Assembly (NCBI GenBank): GCA_032718475.1
Contig: JAUCBJ010001771.1
Coordinates: forward strand, 62,001 to 126,000
DNA: 64,000 nucleotides
Direction of reading: 5' to 3'
Origin: Nemertoderma westbladi
Taxonomy: Eukaryota > Xenacoelomorpha > Nemertodermatida > Nemertodermatidae
Shown here: piece after piece, positions 10,841 through 21,730 of the stretch
Position numbering within the stretch: position 1 is the stretch's first letter
How the letters are laid out: every line of letters starts with the position of its first letter
The notes under the pieces: generated by a model
Told to the model about the DNA's origin: nothing
The model's database searches: none
Seen by the model: only the letters and a program-made list of their open reading frames with translations
Made by a program: the position numbers and the translations under genes

Positions 10841-13800
10841 CTATAGAGACCTCACCTCTTTGGGTACCTTACTTTGAGTAACGTTGTGAACACTCGTTCT
10901 TTCTTCGGGCTTTCTTACATGAATTCTCTTAAGAGACGTAGGAGGAGTTTTTCTTACCTGTTCTCTCCTGTCATTGGTTCGAGACTTGAATTTACTTATG
11001 TCCTTAGGTCGCTTTGTTGTCATAGTAAGATCTTTCAGTGTCTTTCCCGCTGTCTTCCTCTTGAGAAGCCTGGCTTTCGCCGTCGTCTGTATAACACACT
11101 GGTATTACCTTTCTCCTAGAAACGGATTTCTCACTTACCTTATTTTCCGGTGTCTTCTCTCTGGACTGCTTTAGGAGCTGTAATTTTACCTCTCCATCTA
11201 AGAATGACATGAGATCAGCCATGGTAGGATCTCTTCGTTGTTGTTCCATCATATATAACACTTTCTTGTCCCAGCGTGTACCTACACCGCCCTTGGGCAA
11301 ATTAGATGCTAAGGCTCCTACAACCATAGAATTCTGGTATTCGTGAGACTTACCTAACCAATCTAGTTGTCTACAGATCTCCTGAATCTCGTCGGAAAAC
11401 TCTATAATCCCGCTGCTAAGAAACTTTCGGGGCGCCATTAATTTCGCATATAAATACCTAGCTATGTTATTCCTATTACCATACCTGATGTTTAGGGTAT
11501 CCCAAACTTGTCTTAATCCATCTGGATGTCCAATAAACTTTAACGCCATTAACTTGGGAGATCCTTCCAAGCACTCGATGAGGAATCTAAGTTTCTCTCC
11601 GTTAGATAACACAGAGTTCTGTATGTTATCTTTGTAATATTCATTAAAAGGTAACCATTTCATCTCATCTCCATTGAACTTGACGATCTCTCCTACCTTT
11701 ACCGCTTGACGGGCTTCAGTTCTAGCCATTTGACGCGTAAAACTTTCTTGGGCCATCGTGTTAATTAATATCGAGCTATCGGTATATAAATTTCTCGGAT
11801 TATGATCAGGTCTATATGGAATATCATTGTCAACAGGTTTATAATTACCCTTAATAGGGTTTACTATAGGAGTTTCTACTTCACTAGCTGTATAGATGCG
11901 TGTAGGCTCCACACCTTGCGCATGAAATACTTCAGACCTAACAGGTTGACACATTGTTACCGGGGTTGGTGGTATACCCCTTTGGATATTTACTAATTTA
12001 TCGCGTTCTAACGCGATACTCTGCTGCACTTCTTGCAACTCTAACCTACTTTCTCTTACCGTGCCCTTGAACTGCTGAACAGTTCCTTCCATCTCCTGGA
12101 CATGCTGAGAGGAGCACTTACGGTGTTCCCTCAATTGCCCGAGCAGGAGACCCATCTCCCGTCGTCCCTCAGCTACCCACTCGACCGCCGAAGCGGGAGT
12201 CGCCAATGTAGTAGCGGGCGAGCGAGAGATGACGGGCGATAAATTCTTGATATCTCGCTCGGCGTCCAGGACGGGTTCGGACTCGGGAACAGTCCTACTG
12301 GGCACAGGTAGTTTAGTACTGTGCAAAGGGAATTTAGAGGTAGGTTCTGGGAGTACAGGTGTCTCTATCACCGAAGGGGTGGCTTCGAGAACAGGCCTAA
12401 TTATTTCAGGCTCATCTACTATAGTAGGGAGTCTTTCTATTTTAATAATTTGGTCTGTGGGTTCTGTACTACCTAAGTATGTGCTAGCTAGTTGCCTTCT
12501 AACAGCTGGGGGCAAATCAGGCAATTTCTGACGGTGGGACATTCTTCTATGCCTGCTTAGACGAGATTTACTTCCTCCGCCTTCAGGATCGGTGGTATCG
12601 CCTTCATCAGATGATGTAGATCCCTGTCTTTTGGGATTAGATCGACTTATCATCTGCATTTGACTAGCTGTTAACTGTTTATCTATGTAGTCTTGCTTCT
12701 CTTGCAGATTTTCCACCCGGTGGTTGGGTTGGGTGGTCTCTTCAGATGCTCTCCGTTCTGCTTCTGCCACTGCTATCTTTCTTTCCGCTTCTGCTGCTTT
12801 TCTTTCCGCTTCTGCCGCTGCCGCTGCCGCTTTTCTTTCAGCCTCTGCCGCTGCTGCTTTCCTTCGGTCTTCTATTATCCTTTGCTTTAGTTGTTCTTCC
12901 TGTTGCTTAACGATGAGGAGGCGTTCATCCCATTTAGCCTTCTCAGCGGCCCACATTTCCGCATCTAACGAGTCCAACACCAATTTGGTTTCTTCACTAT
13001 TAGGGCGAAGTCCAGCTAGCCGTCTCCTTAACTCTTTGTCACCTATAAATCGTTGATAGTCCGACAGATAGATGTCAATAGCATCCTTCTTCGGAGGTTT
13101 CTCTGAGGTGACGTCGCTTTCCGCCTGAGAAAAGGTAGCGTCTGTTGATTCTCCGTGTGTCATGCGCTCGGTTAGCTGAGCTTTCCATTGTGTCGTTTCT
13201 TGGACTTTGAGACCCACCTGCTGGAACCAAGTCTTTACGGCAACTTGCAACGACGTATCTTGGCTTCTTTTCGAAGCTTCCTCAAAGGCCGATAGGATTA
13301 GTCTGATTCTTAGAATTCTTTCTCGAACTTGATAAAGCAGCTCTTCCTGCTTTTGAGGTCTTTGCCATTGTTGAAACAGGTGTTCCTCTAAGCGCTCCAA
13401 AGAGCTGAAGAATCCCTGGACATATTCTGCTGCCGACCTCTCCCACACAGCTGGATCACTAGTGTTTCTTGTCACTCCCATCCTGTGTAAGTCCTCCCAG
13501 GCAGCTTCCGATAAGTTAAACGGGAGTCCGGGTCCAGGGAAGTTCCATTGCTTCTCGACAATAGACTTCAGTTCCTCCACTGTGTATCCCGCATAACTGA
13601 CCTCCCTCATGTATCCCGCACAACCGTCCCCGGTCGATCGCTTACTTCTCGCCCAACCGACCGGATGTTCTTCCACAGCGATCAATACTCTAGCGAGTAC
13701 GTTCCCTGGAAGAATGAGAAGGGGATCCGTATAAACCGCATCTGCCATCTTTGCTCCGCGCTCGGGTGTCAGCTCTACAGTATCGGAACTACTGGAACTA

Positions 13801-14092
13801 TCGGGCTGTTGAGAAATAAGTTCTCGTTTCGGGTACTGCTGCTGTTTCGCTGCCTCTTGGTCCCGCTTGACTTGAGCCCTAGTGCCTATGATAGACCTAT
13901 GGTGCTCTACTAGTCTAGGGTCTGACACTACTACTGTAGGGATGGCCTTTCTTACAGTAGGAGGGGACTTAGACTTTGGTCTGGGATGTTCTATACTTTG
14001 ATCTTGGCACAGATCTTTTTAAGACACTGTCTAACAGTCATTCTAACACTTTCTATGAGACTATCTGACAGTGTTTGTTGTGAGTCAGACAT
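10841..14092 (-). pseudogene. BEL/Pao gag polyprotein, frameshifted at both ends
   Basis: An open frame of about 975 codons spans roughly 14018-11004. Its features in order are: a basic N-terminus; a long alanine/glutamate coiled coil made of repeated AEAERKAA units (about residues 370-420); a second coiled coil near 620-680; and a gag core near 760-930 with KFNGDEMKWLPFNEYYKDNI, CLEGSPKLMALKF and MMEQQRRDPTMADLMSFLDG. That core is the DUF1759-like domain typical of BEL/Pao. The only plausible ATG is at 14092 in a different frame (MSDSQQTLSDSLIES). It joins the main frame near a T5/A5 run at 14016-14020. A basic continuation (10841-11023) is again in another frame. In the family this protein forms the particle that packages the RNA. 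All three breaks look like small indels. Confidence 0.85.
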
Positions 14093-14225
14093 GTTTGATT
14101 GTACAGTTGAATGCCTATTACTATAACGACAGTTAAAGTAAGTCTAGTAATTCAGTATATACTGTTAGCCTAGTAATCAATTACCGATATCGTTACTCAG
14201 TGTAACGTGATATATTTACAATATA

Positions 14226-14600
14226 TTAGAATACCAGTATGCTTATAGTATATATATAAGTATTATTACAGACTAGATTTGTCACAGAATACCGGTATAT
14301 AATTTCAGCGCAAATATATAAATATATAATAAGCCTATCGTGAATACCGGTATACAACTTACACTTAGAGTTTATATAAGTATAATTATAGATTAGAATT
14401 AATTACAGAATACCGGTATATAATTTCAGCACAAATATATAGAAATATATAATAACCCTATCGGGAATACCGGTATACAGCTTACACTTATAGTATATAT
14501 AAGTATAATTATAGACTAGAATTAATTACAGAATACCGGTATATAATTGCAGCACAAATATATAGAAATATATAATAAGCCTATTGTAAATACTGGTACC
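14226..14600. repeat. Tandem repeat of about 121-123 bp, three copies
   Basis: GAATACCGGTATATAATTTC starts units at 14287, 14408 and 14531, each followed by AGC.CAAATATAT. A second motif, AATACCGGTATACA, appears mid-unit. The copies are about 90% alike by eye. The repeat lies just 5' of the BEL gag in element orientation. It could be part of a diverged leader, but no link is proven. Confidence 0.8.
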
Positions 14601-15878
14601 GGTATGTCAATTATTTTAGATAGATTGAATTTCTGAATTTTTAGGGGTTACTTGGTTACTTTACTTTACTTTATTACCGTTATTTAAGCAGTAGTCCAAC
14701 TGATATTAAGACCTAATTAATGTATGACAGGCCTACTATTTTATAAATCGGTTTGAGTTGATTTATAATATATATATACCCGTATAATGGGTTTTGTTAC
14801 AATATTTGAAATAAATGTTATTATTTCTGGGAAGGAGTCACTACACAGAAGCTGTACGCTCTCAGTGAAGTGCTACTTGTTGGACACTAAAACAAATAAT
14901 TCTAATTTGCCTAAGTTACTTATTACTACAAATTATGTAAAATTGCGGGGTGAGATTACAATCTCTAAATAAACACAAAAATTACACATACGAATTTTAG
15001 GGGTAATTTTACAAGAAATCTACAAACCAGCCTAACAAAGGGTTAGAATTTCTGGTTATTACAAACGGACAGGATACTACGGTATTTGAAAATAATAAAG
15101 TAGTAGAAAAAATACCACAGGAAAAATAATAAGGAAAAATACCACCGTCTGACGACTAATAGCCATATCGCTATAAGTACTACGTTATGTATCACGGAGT
15201 GTTCCTACCTAGAAGTTAATTACAGCGGCCTACCGGAGCCAACGTGCCTATTAACCACTTTACAACACAAATATACTGCCTACACACTAATTACCTTCGG
15301 AAAGCACTATACACTAAACCCTAAATTAGGTACAAATAACTAGCAGTTAAAAATACTTGTACAGCCAAAAGAACCGCGGTATCTGCCAGAGTGACCAAAG
15401 CATAAAATCTCCAGTCTTTACCTACGCCGAACAGCCCTGATGTAGTACCGGGGTTAATTTAACTATAACGGTATGTATAACAAGCACAATTACTGTAGGA
15501 ATAAATTTGGGGTTTGTGAATGTTGCGAATAATCGCATAAACTCTGAATAATAAATATTACGCTACCCGTACAGACTACACAAACAAAATACAAACCAAA
15601 TGCTGGCAGACTACTATCAAGCCTAAATAAACTACAGTATATGCAGACTCCGAAATGGTTAGTTAGTATGCGTTCTAACCGAGTAGTACGAATTATTCTT
15701 TCGGGGGGGGGGGGGGGGGGGATTTACCTTACAGCACTGGAAGCCCCTACGTTCCTAACTAGTACTTTATCGGACATACACTCTACACACACTGCAATCT
15801 CTTCAGACTTAACAACAGCCAGACAACAATCCAGCCTACAAATTATCTGTACAATCTGAGCAGGCTTACACGCCTTCT
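14601..15878. other. AT-rich spacer, no gene seen
   Basis: I see no coding region that I can support. A run of 19 G lies at 15703-15721. The remainder is unremarkable AT-rich DNA. Confidence 0.4.
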
Positions 15879-17660
15879 CCCAGTAAAAAATCCGCATTCG
15901 TAACGCATGGGATGGCGCATATTTCACGCATTCGTAACGCATTCTGAAATGTTACATAGATGAACCATGCGATACGAATGCGAAAACCGAACCAAATATG
16001 CATCCTTTATTCGCATATCGAATGTAATACGAACCTTATTCGAATCCCGCACATTCTACGAATGCGTCCCTAATCTTATACGAATGTTTCCCGCACACTA
16101 TACGAATGCGTCCCGCATGTTATATACGAATGTTTCCCATGCTATACGAATGCGTTACGAATGTTTTACGAGTGTTATATGAATGTTTACCGCAGGATTT
16201 TTATTTTTTTATCATTTCGCTACAGTTTACATAGTTTTAACAGTTTACAACTGATAAAACATGTCCATTTTATTTTATTTTTTTAAATATACTTGATATT
16301 CCGAATCGAATATGAAAGCCATTTTCAATTTCCCCAAAAAAATGTTCAGATATAATTCAAGAGCACGCAATTTCAGACGTAAATCGTTATAGTTATTATA
16401 ATACTTATATTATTATTATTGATGGTTTATTATTTTTTATGATATTTTATTACTATATTATTTTATTATTATATTATATTATTTTATTATTATATATATT
16501 TTTATTATTATTATATATATATTTTATTACTTATTATCGAAAAAAAGCGAATTAATATTCTAGAATATAGTAAAAAAAACATTCAAATTATGTTGATGCA
16601 TCTCATAAAATGTATGCCTTTGATGTATTTTGTCTGTAAGATTTTTTTACCATTAATAAGTGTAGGACCTACTGTAGCAGTAACCGGTAATTAACTGCTA
16701 CAGTATATCAGTAGACTTTTTAATGGCTTTTTATAGCGAATTAAACAAATTCGACCTGGAGGCCTAAGAAACTGTGTGAGAATATCACCATACACACGTA
16801 CAATTTAATAAAAATGCCACATGCTTTATAATATGTATTGGTACTGTACTGTAGGCCAGGTGAGATAAATAATGACAACATAAAACTACTGTAATAACTT
16901 TGGGAAATGAGTACTACTGTACAGGGGCTAAAACTACGGGTGGGGGGGGGGGTGCCTAGTGCCTACATACTATAAGTATGCCTACATACTGTAGTTCGTT
17001 AAGTTAATACTGTAGTTTTATGTTGTCATTATTTATCTCACCTACCCTACAGTACATAACCTTTACATTATTACAGTATATCAACATCAAGCATGTTGGT
17101 AAAGGGAACAGGTTTACATACCAAAATAATGGGGAACCAAAATACTAAATGGGAGTTAAGAATTACTGGGCAACCCATTAAATAAATATATAGTAAAAGT
17201 ACATAGGACTGGCTGACTGGTAACAAAGGGGGAGAGCTACTAACTAATAACACTATGTTCGATTATTTGCCGAATGGTGATTGGTCAGTATTACAGTCTG
17301 TACGGTACTCTAATTGAGAGTGCTTTGCATGCGTATCGCATGCGTCACGAATGGACCACGAATAATTTTAAGCGCGGCGTGGCTAAGCATTCGTATCGCA
17401 TGTGGTACGAACGAATGAACCACGAATTATTTTTTGTGTGGAGTGGAAGCATTCGTATCGCATGTGCCACGAATGATGAGCCACGAATATATTTACAAGT
17501 GAAATCTCACATGCGATACGAATACTATACGCATTCGTTAAATTATTCGGACTGACGAACCATTGACGAAGGCTTCACGAATCTTAAATAACATTGCACG
17601 CACCTTTTACGAATGCTGCATGTGGTACGAATGCGTTACGCATGGGGATTTTTTACTGGG
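15879..17660. mobile_element. Non-autonomous DNA transposon with terminal inverted repeats and subterminal motif arrays
   Basis: The left end CCCAGTAAAAAATCC (15879) is matched in inverse by GGATTTTTTACTGGG ending at 17660. Similarity continues inward as CATTCGTAACGCATGGG versus CCCATGCGTAACGCATTCG. The first and last roughly 300 bp are crowded with variants of TACGAATGCG / CGCATTCGTA, more than ten per side and in both orientations, as expected of transposase-binding arrays. The interior has no coding capacity. It carries AT-rich simple sequence and a nested hairpin element at 16846-17055. No convincing target-site duplication is visible, so the superfamily is unassigned. Confidence 0.75.
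16846..17055. mobile_element. Nested 210-bp hairpin MITE
   Basis: The 55-bp arms are near-perfect inverted repeats: GTACTGTAGG.CAGGTGAGAT from 16846, and its complement ending at 17055, both spanning AAATAATGACAACATAAAAC. The loop holds a run of 11 G at 16942-16952. It lies inside the larger element and therefore arrived later. Confidence 0.8.
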
Positions 17661-18769
17661 CTGTTCAATATTAACTTTCAAATAAATAAAACTGACAGAA
17701 ATAGGCCTAAGTAAAATCCCAATAAAAAACCAGGCGTCCCCGATTAAATATTAAGACCTACCGGTATATAATTATCAAAATCGAATAATACTGCTGTACC
17801 TGTACTGCTGTAAGTACTGGTTCGGGTGGTTAGGCAGTCAGGCCTACTGGTTACCGGTCAACCGGTACTTTTGCCCTTTATTGCCTACGTGCAATAAAGA
17901 AGCTATAACTGTTATTATTATTATTATTATTATTAAAAGTTACAGGAACAAGAAAGTTGAGAACTTATAGGGTCCCATAAATCACGATATGTACGCGGAA
18001 ATTAAACTTTAAAAATATAAAAATTACTCAAAACATTTAAACAACACAATAAGGTAGAATGCAACATACATTTAGCATTTACGGCATGTCTCCATAATAC
18101 AATAAAATGGCGCAAAGTAAATAAAAGTTTATATATCACGTGGACTACCGGTATCTAGATAAAATAGATAAAAATTAATGACATAGAAGTATTCTATACG
18201 GTGTTAACAGAATAAGATTATTGGCTATATAATGTACAACGCAGTGGTAGATAAATAATTAAAGTGCGATTGCACAACATGTGAGTAAAATAGAACAACA
18301 GAGAACTGTGATTCCGGAATGTGTGACAGCATAACAATACGATCGATATACATACATTGTATAACTACTGGAAAATAAAATAAATTAGGTAGGCCTACAA
18401 AAGTAAAGTAAAACAGTACAAATTCATTAAAAAAAAGGTAAGAAAAACAACTGAGAATGGATAATTAAATAAAACAGATACAGTACAATAGTAAAACGAT
18501 ACAAATACATGAAGATAAAAGATTAATGCATAACAGATTGCATAGCATGTGAGTAAAAATAGGGCAACTGGGGAAATACGATATACAATTTTTAACCAAT
18601 TGGAAAATTAAATAAAATAAGTAGTAAAGTAAAACGGTAGAAATTCAATAAAAATAAAAAGCGGTAAAAAAAACTGAAGTTAAAATAAGATTAATAAAAT
18701 ATACGGCAAAATAAGATTTACAGTAATTATGAGTTAGATAGATTATGTGAACAAGTGGATTAGATTAGA

Positions 18770-21727
18770 TTAATTCCACCAGGATGGGTAGAACTTAGTA
18801 GCAGAGTTGTAATGGTCATTTAAGTTCGATTTGAATATATTCACACTTGGGGAAGTAACAACCACATCAGGAAGAGCATTCCAGGGAGATATGACTCGGA
18901 AGTGGAACGAATCGGCCCGGATTTTCAGACGGACGGTCGGTTTGGTGAGTTTTAAAGAGTTACCGCGACAGACAGTTGACGATAAGGAGAAGAAACTCTG
19001 CCAATCGACAGCATCAACACCCGTTAGCATGCGATATAATTGAATAAGGTCCGCGCGAGAACGTCGGTATTCCAGAGTAGGTAGTCCCAAGCGACGCAGT
19101 CGCTCCGGATATGGAAGGTCACGAAGGCCCGCTACCAAACGGGTAGCCCGACGTTGGACAGACTCAAGTAGGCGGCTTTCTCCTACATGGCTGGGTGACC
19201 AAACTGGAGATGCGTATTCCACACAAGGACGGACAAGTGACTTATAGAGACTAATGAACATGTCTTCATTGAGGTGATTAAAGCTTCTATATACTAGCCC
19301 CAGAACCTTATTTGCCTTCTTCACGATAGTGGCTATGTGCAATGAGAACTGGAGAGAATCATCTAAGTTCACACCCAAGTCTTTCTCTGTTTCGGTTGTC
19401 TCCAGTGTGTGTGACCCGAGGGTGTACGTGTACCTGGGGTTAGAGCGACCAATATGCATTACCTTGCATTTCTTATGATTAAATAATAATTGCCAGGTCT
19501 TGCTCCACCAATCCAAAATATCTAGATCACTTTGCAGGGGTCCCACGGAGAGTTTAATAGAGGGATCCACTACAGCAGAGTCTTTTAAGTCATCAGCAAA
19601 CAAGTATGCCAAATGCCCTAGGAGTGCAGGAATGTCATCTACAAATCCCAAGAAAAATAGTACCCCATCGACACTTCCTTGGGGAACCCCACTATCAACT
19701 GATAGCCATGTTGAATGTTCACCACCAATTACTACTCGTTGGTATCTACCAGATAAAAACGAACTAATCCACTTCAAAAGGTTGCCAGCTATCCCCAATG
19801 ACTTCAATTTGAGGAGTAGACGTTGATGTGGGACAGAATCAAACGCTTTACGAAAGTCTAAAAAGGCAACGTCAATACATTGTCGGTCATCAAGGACCTT
19901 ATACCAGTTAAATATGGCATCCAGTAGTTGCAGTGTACATGAGCGTCCTTTAAGAAACCCATACTGTTGGTCAGAAAGACGTCTGTTTTCCTTTAAAAAT
20001 TCGTATGTGACAGATGCTATGTTGCGCTCCATAAGCTTACACACAACTGAGGTTAAGCTAATCTGCCGGTAGTTTTCTTTATCATATTTCTTTCCATTCT
20101 TGAACTGCGGAGATATATTTGCCAATTTCCATTCTGCTGGAACTATACCTTCATCCATAGACTTTTGGAATAGAATAGCAAGTGGATGGGCGACGGAATC
20201 AGCAAGTTCCTTTATGACCTGTGGATATATGGAATCAGGGCCAGGGGCACTGGGACTTTTCATTTCCTGTATGGCTTTTGTGACTGATTCTGTGGTGAAT
20301 GAAATTGAGGAGAGTTCGATAGTGTTTGGTTGAGTAGGAGGAAGGCTAGAAATGTTACTCAGGTCTTCAACTGTAAAAGCACTATGAAAATACTCATTTA
20401 ACAGAGTTGCTTTCTCAATATTTGTAGTGGCGAATGTACCATCTGGACGTTTGAGGTTGTGTATGGTTGAACGAACTTTAGTTTTTGACCGAACAAACTT
20501 CCAGAATTCAGTTGGATTTGTTGAGGCATTCAAGGCGATTTTACGTTCAAATTGACACTTTGCCTTCCGTATATTTTGGGTACAAATATTTCTAGCAAGT
20601 TTATATCTTTCCATTGTATTAGGCGACGGATCTCTGCGGTACGCAATCCAACAGTGTTCCTTGTTCCGAATAGAATTACGAACGTCAATGTTCATCCACT
20701 TGGGTGGCAGAGAGGAAGAAATGGGTTTGGTGGGAATATGGTGTTTGCATGAGTGCAATAGGCAGGAATGGAATAGTGACCATGATGACTGTGCAGAGAG
20801 AGGAGTGAAGAGGCCAGACCAGTTATTGATATTAAATTCTGCAGCAATTGCTGAATAATTTGCTTTTGAAAAGATGGGACGATTAAGTGTTGTAACTGAC
20901 TTTGGTGTTTGGAGAGCAACATGAAAGTCAAACACTACATGGTCGCTGGCACCTAGAGCAGGTCTATAAGTAGGATAATCAACAATATGTTCCTCATTTG
21001 TTAGAATCAGGTCTAATATATTCGGTTTTTGGTCGGCACGAAAGCGGGTTGGCTTATCTATGAGTTGGTAGAGAAAGTTATCATTTATTGATAGGATAAT
21101 TTCAGTTTCATATTTGTCACTGGATGAAAGGGTTTGCCAACTCGTGTCTGGCATATTAAAATCTCCTACAATAAGTAACTTTTCTTTCCTGTTTGCTGAA
21201 CAGACAGCATCGAGTAAGTTGCACACACCTTTCGTGCTTAGTTCAGGGTTGGTAGGACTCCGATATAAACATCCCAAATTAACAAAGTTATTCTTCTTAG
21301 AGCCAAATACTGTAATCCATACTGACTCTGGAAGACATGATACATGAGTATTGGGAATGGTGGGAATGTTGTAATCGGCTGTGGTTAACCCATCTTTACA
21401 GTAGATTATAATGCCCCTACTACAACCTGGCTTATCAAGGTTCGAGTACATATTATAACCAGACAATGTGTAGTTACTCTCTGTTATATCCAATTTATGA
21501 AACTTTGGTAATACCTCGGTCACAGCGACAACATGGGGATTGTGGATAGATACATAGGTAAGCAGCTCTGTTAGTTTATTCAGGAGGTTGTCAGCATTTG
21601 TGTACATAACTTTTAGATCACAATTGGTTTTATCCCTGTTGCTTTGAGAGGAAGCTGTGGTTATTGTTTGTGGGGATGGTGTACCTAGTGTAGTGGTTGT
21701 TAGTCTGGGAGGAAGGGAATGAGCTAG
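18770..21727 (-). CDS. LINE ORF2: AP-endonuclease and reverse transcriptase
   Basis: The frame is open from the codon after the ORF1 stop (21727) to 18770; the first in-frame ATG is at 21607. The conserved first strand of the endonuclease (LKVMYTNADNLLNKL) begins before that ATG, which argues against it as the only start. Endonuclease motifs are VVAVTEVLPKF, VGDFNMPDTSW and GASDHVVFDF. Reverse transcriptase motifs are FLDFRKAFDSVPH (motif A), VPQGSVDGVLF (motif B) and FADDLK (motif C, both catalytic Asp present). The C-terminal part has WSPSHVGESRLLESVQRRATR, typical of CR1/L2 and relatives. In the family the enzyme nicks genomic DNA and primes cDNA synthesis on the element RNA in the nucleus. 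The core motifs look intact, so this copy could be active or recently so. Confidence 0.92.
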   Translation of the reverse strand, partial: LAHSLPPRLTTTTLGTPSPQTITTASSQSNRDKTNCDLKVMYTNADNLLNKLTELLTYVSIHNPHVVAVTEVLPKFHKLDITESNYTLSGYNMYSNLDKPGCSRGIIIYCKDGLTTADYNIPTIPNTHVSCLPESVWITVFGSKKNNFVNLGCLYRSPTNPELSTKGVCNLLDAVCSANRKEKLLIVGDFNMPDTSWQTLSSSDKYETEIILSINDNFLYQLIDKPTRFRADQKPNILDLILTNEEHIVDYPTYRPALGASDHVVFDFHVALQTPKSVTTLNRPIFSKANYSAIAAEFNINNWSGLFTPLSAQSSWSLFHSCLLHSCKHHIPTKPISSSLPPKWMNIDVRNSIRNKEHCWIAYRRDPSPNTMERYKLARNICTQNIRKAKCQFERKIALNASTNPTEFWKFVRSKTKVRSTIHNLKRPDGTFATTNIEKATLLNEYFHSAFTVEDLSNISSLPPTQPNTIELSSISFTTESVTKAIQEMKSPSAPGPDSIYPQVIKELADSVAHPLAILFQKSMDEGIVPAEWKLANISPQFKNGKKYDKENYRQISLTSVVCKLMERNIASVTYEFLKENRRLSDQQYGFLKGRSCTLQLLDAIFNWYKVLDDRQCIDVAFLDFRKAFDSVPHQRLLLKLKSLGIAGNLLKWISSFLSGRYQRVVIGGEHSTWLSVDSGVPQGSVDGVLFFLGFVDDIPALLGHLAYLFADDLKDSAVVDPSIKLSVGPLQSDLDILDWWSKTWQLLFNHKKCKVMHIGRSNPRYTYTLGSHTLETTETEKDLGVNLDDSLQFSLHIATIVKKANKVLGLVYRSFNHLNEDMFISLYKSLVRPCVEYASPVWSPSHVGESRLLESVQRRATRLVAGLRDLPYPERLRRLGLPTLEYRRSRADLIQLYRMLTGVDAVDWQSFFSLSSTVCRGNSLKLTKPTVRLKIRADSFHFRVISPWNALPDVVVTSPSVNIFKSNLNDHYNSATKFYPSWWN

Positions 21728-21730
21728 TCA
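21722..21730 (-). promoter_or_regulatory. TGA-CTA-G stop context between in-frame ORF1 and ORF2 (candidate readthrough site)
   Basis: On the minus strand the ORF1 stop reads TGA (21730-21728), then CTA, then GCT. The same frame continues without another stop into ORF2, through 40 sense codons before the first ATG. UGA-CUA-G is an established readthrough-promoting context in eukaryotes. Regulation by readthrough is inferred, not shown. Confidence 0.6.

Larger units (their letters stand above)
7829..14092 (-). mobile_element. BEL/Pao LTR retrotransposon, internally deleted
   Basis: On the minus strand the order is gag (14092 to about 10841), an unrelated-looking 1.1-kb stretch, zinc knuckles (9711-9343), then aspartic protease and pol fragments (9463-7829). 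The gag domain, the double CCHC arrangement and the WRHCPETINLADIASRG signature are typical of BEL/Pao. Reverse transcriptase and most of RNase H are absent between protease and that signature, and the integrase core is absent after it. The copy therefore cannot move by itself. LTRs were not recognised. Confidence 0.85.

Noticed and set aside
10563-10877. Plus-strand retropepsin
   Set aside because: LDTRAF with SLALYKGFNVPL only faintly resembles D-T/S-G; the key Gly is absent and nothing else of pol is near.
12229-13056. Plus-strand open frames opposite BEL gag
   Set aside because: They are antisense shadows of the gag frame; the serine/alanine-rich text mirrors the AEAERKAA coiled coil.
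15724-17555. Open frames with MRYECE / RMRHEW peptides
   Set aside because: They are translations of the TACGAATGCG subterminal arrays and have no protein character beyond the repeat.
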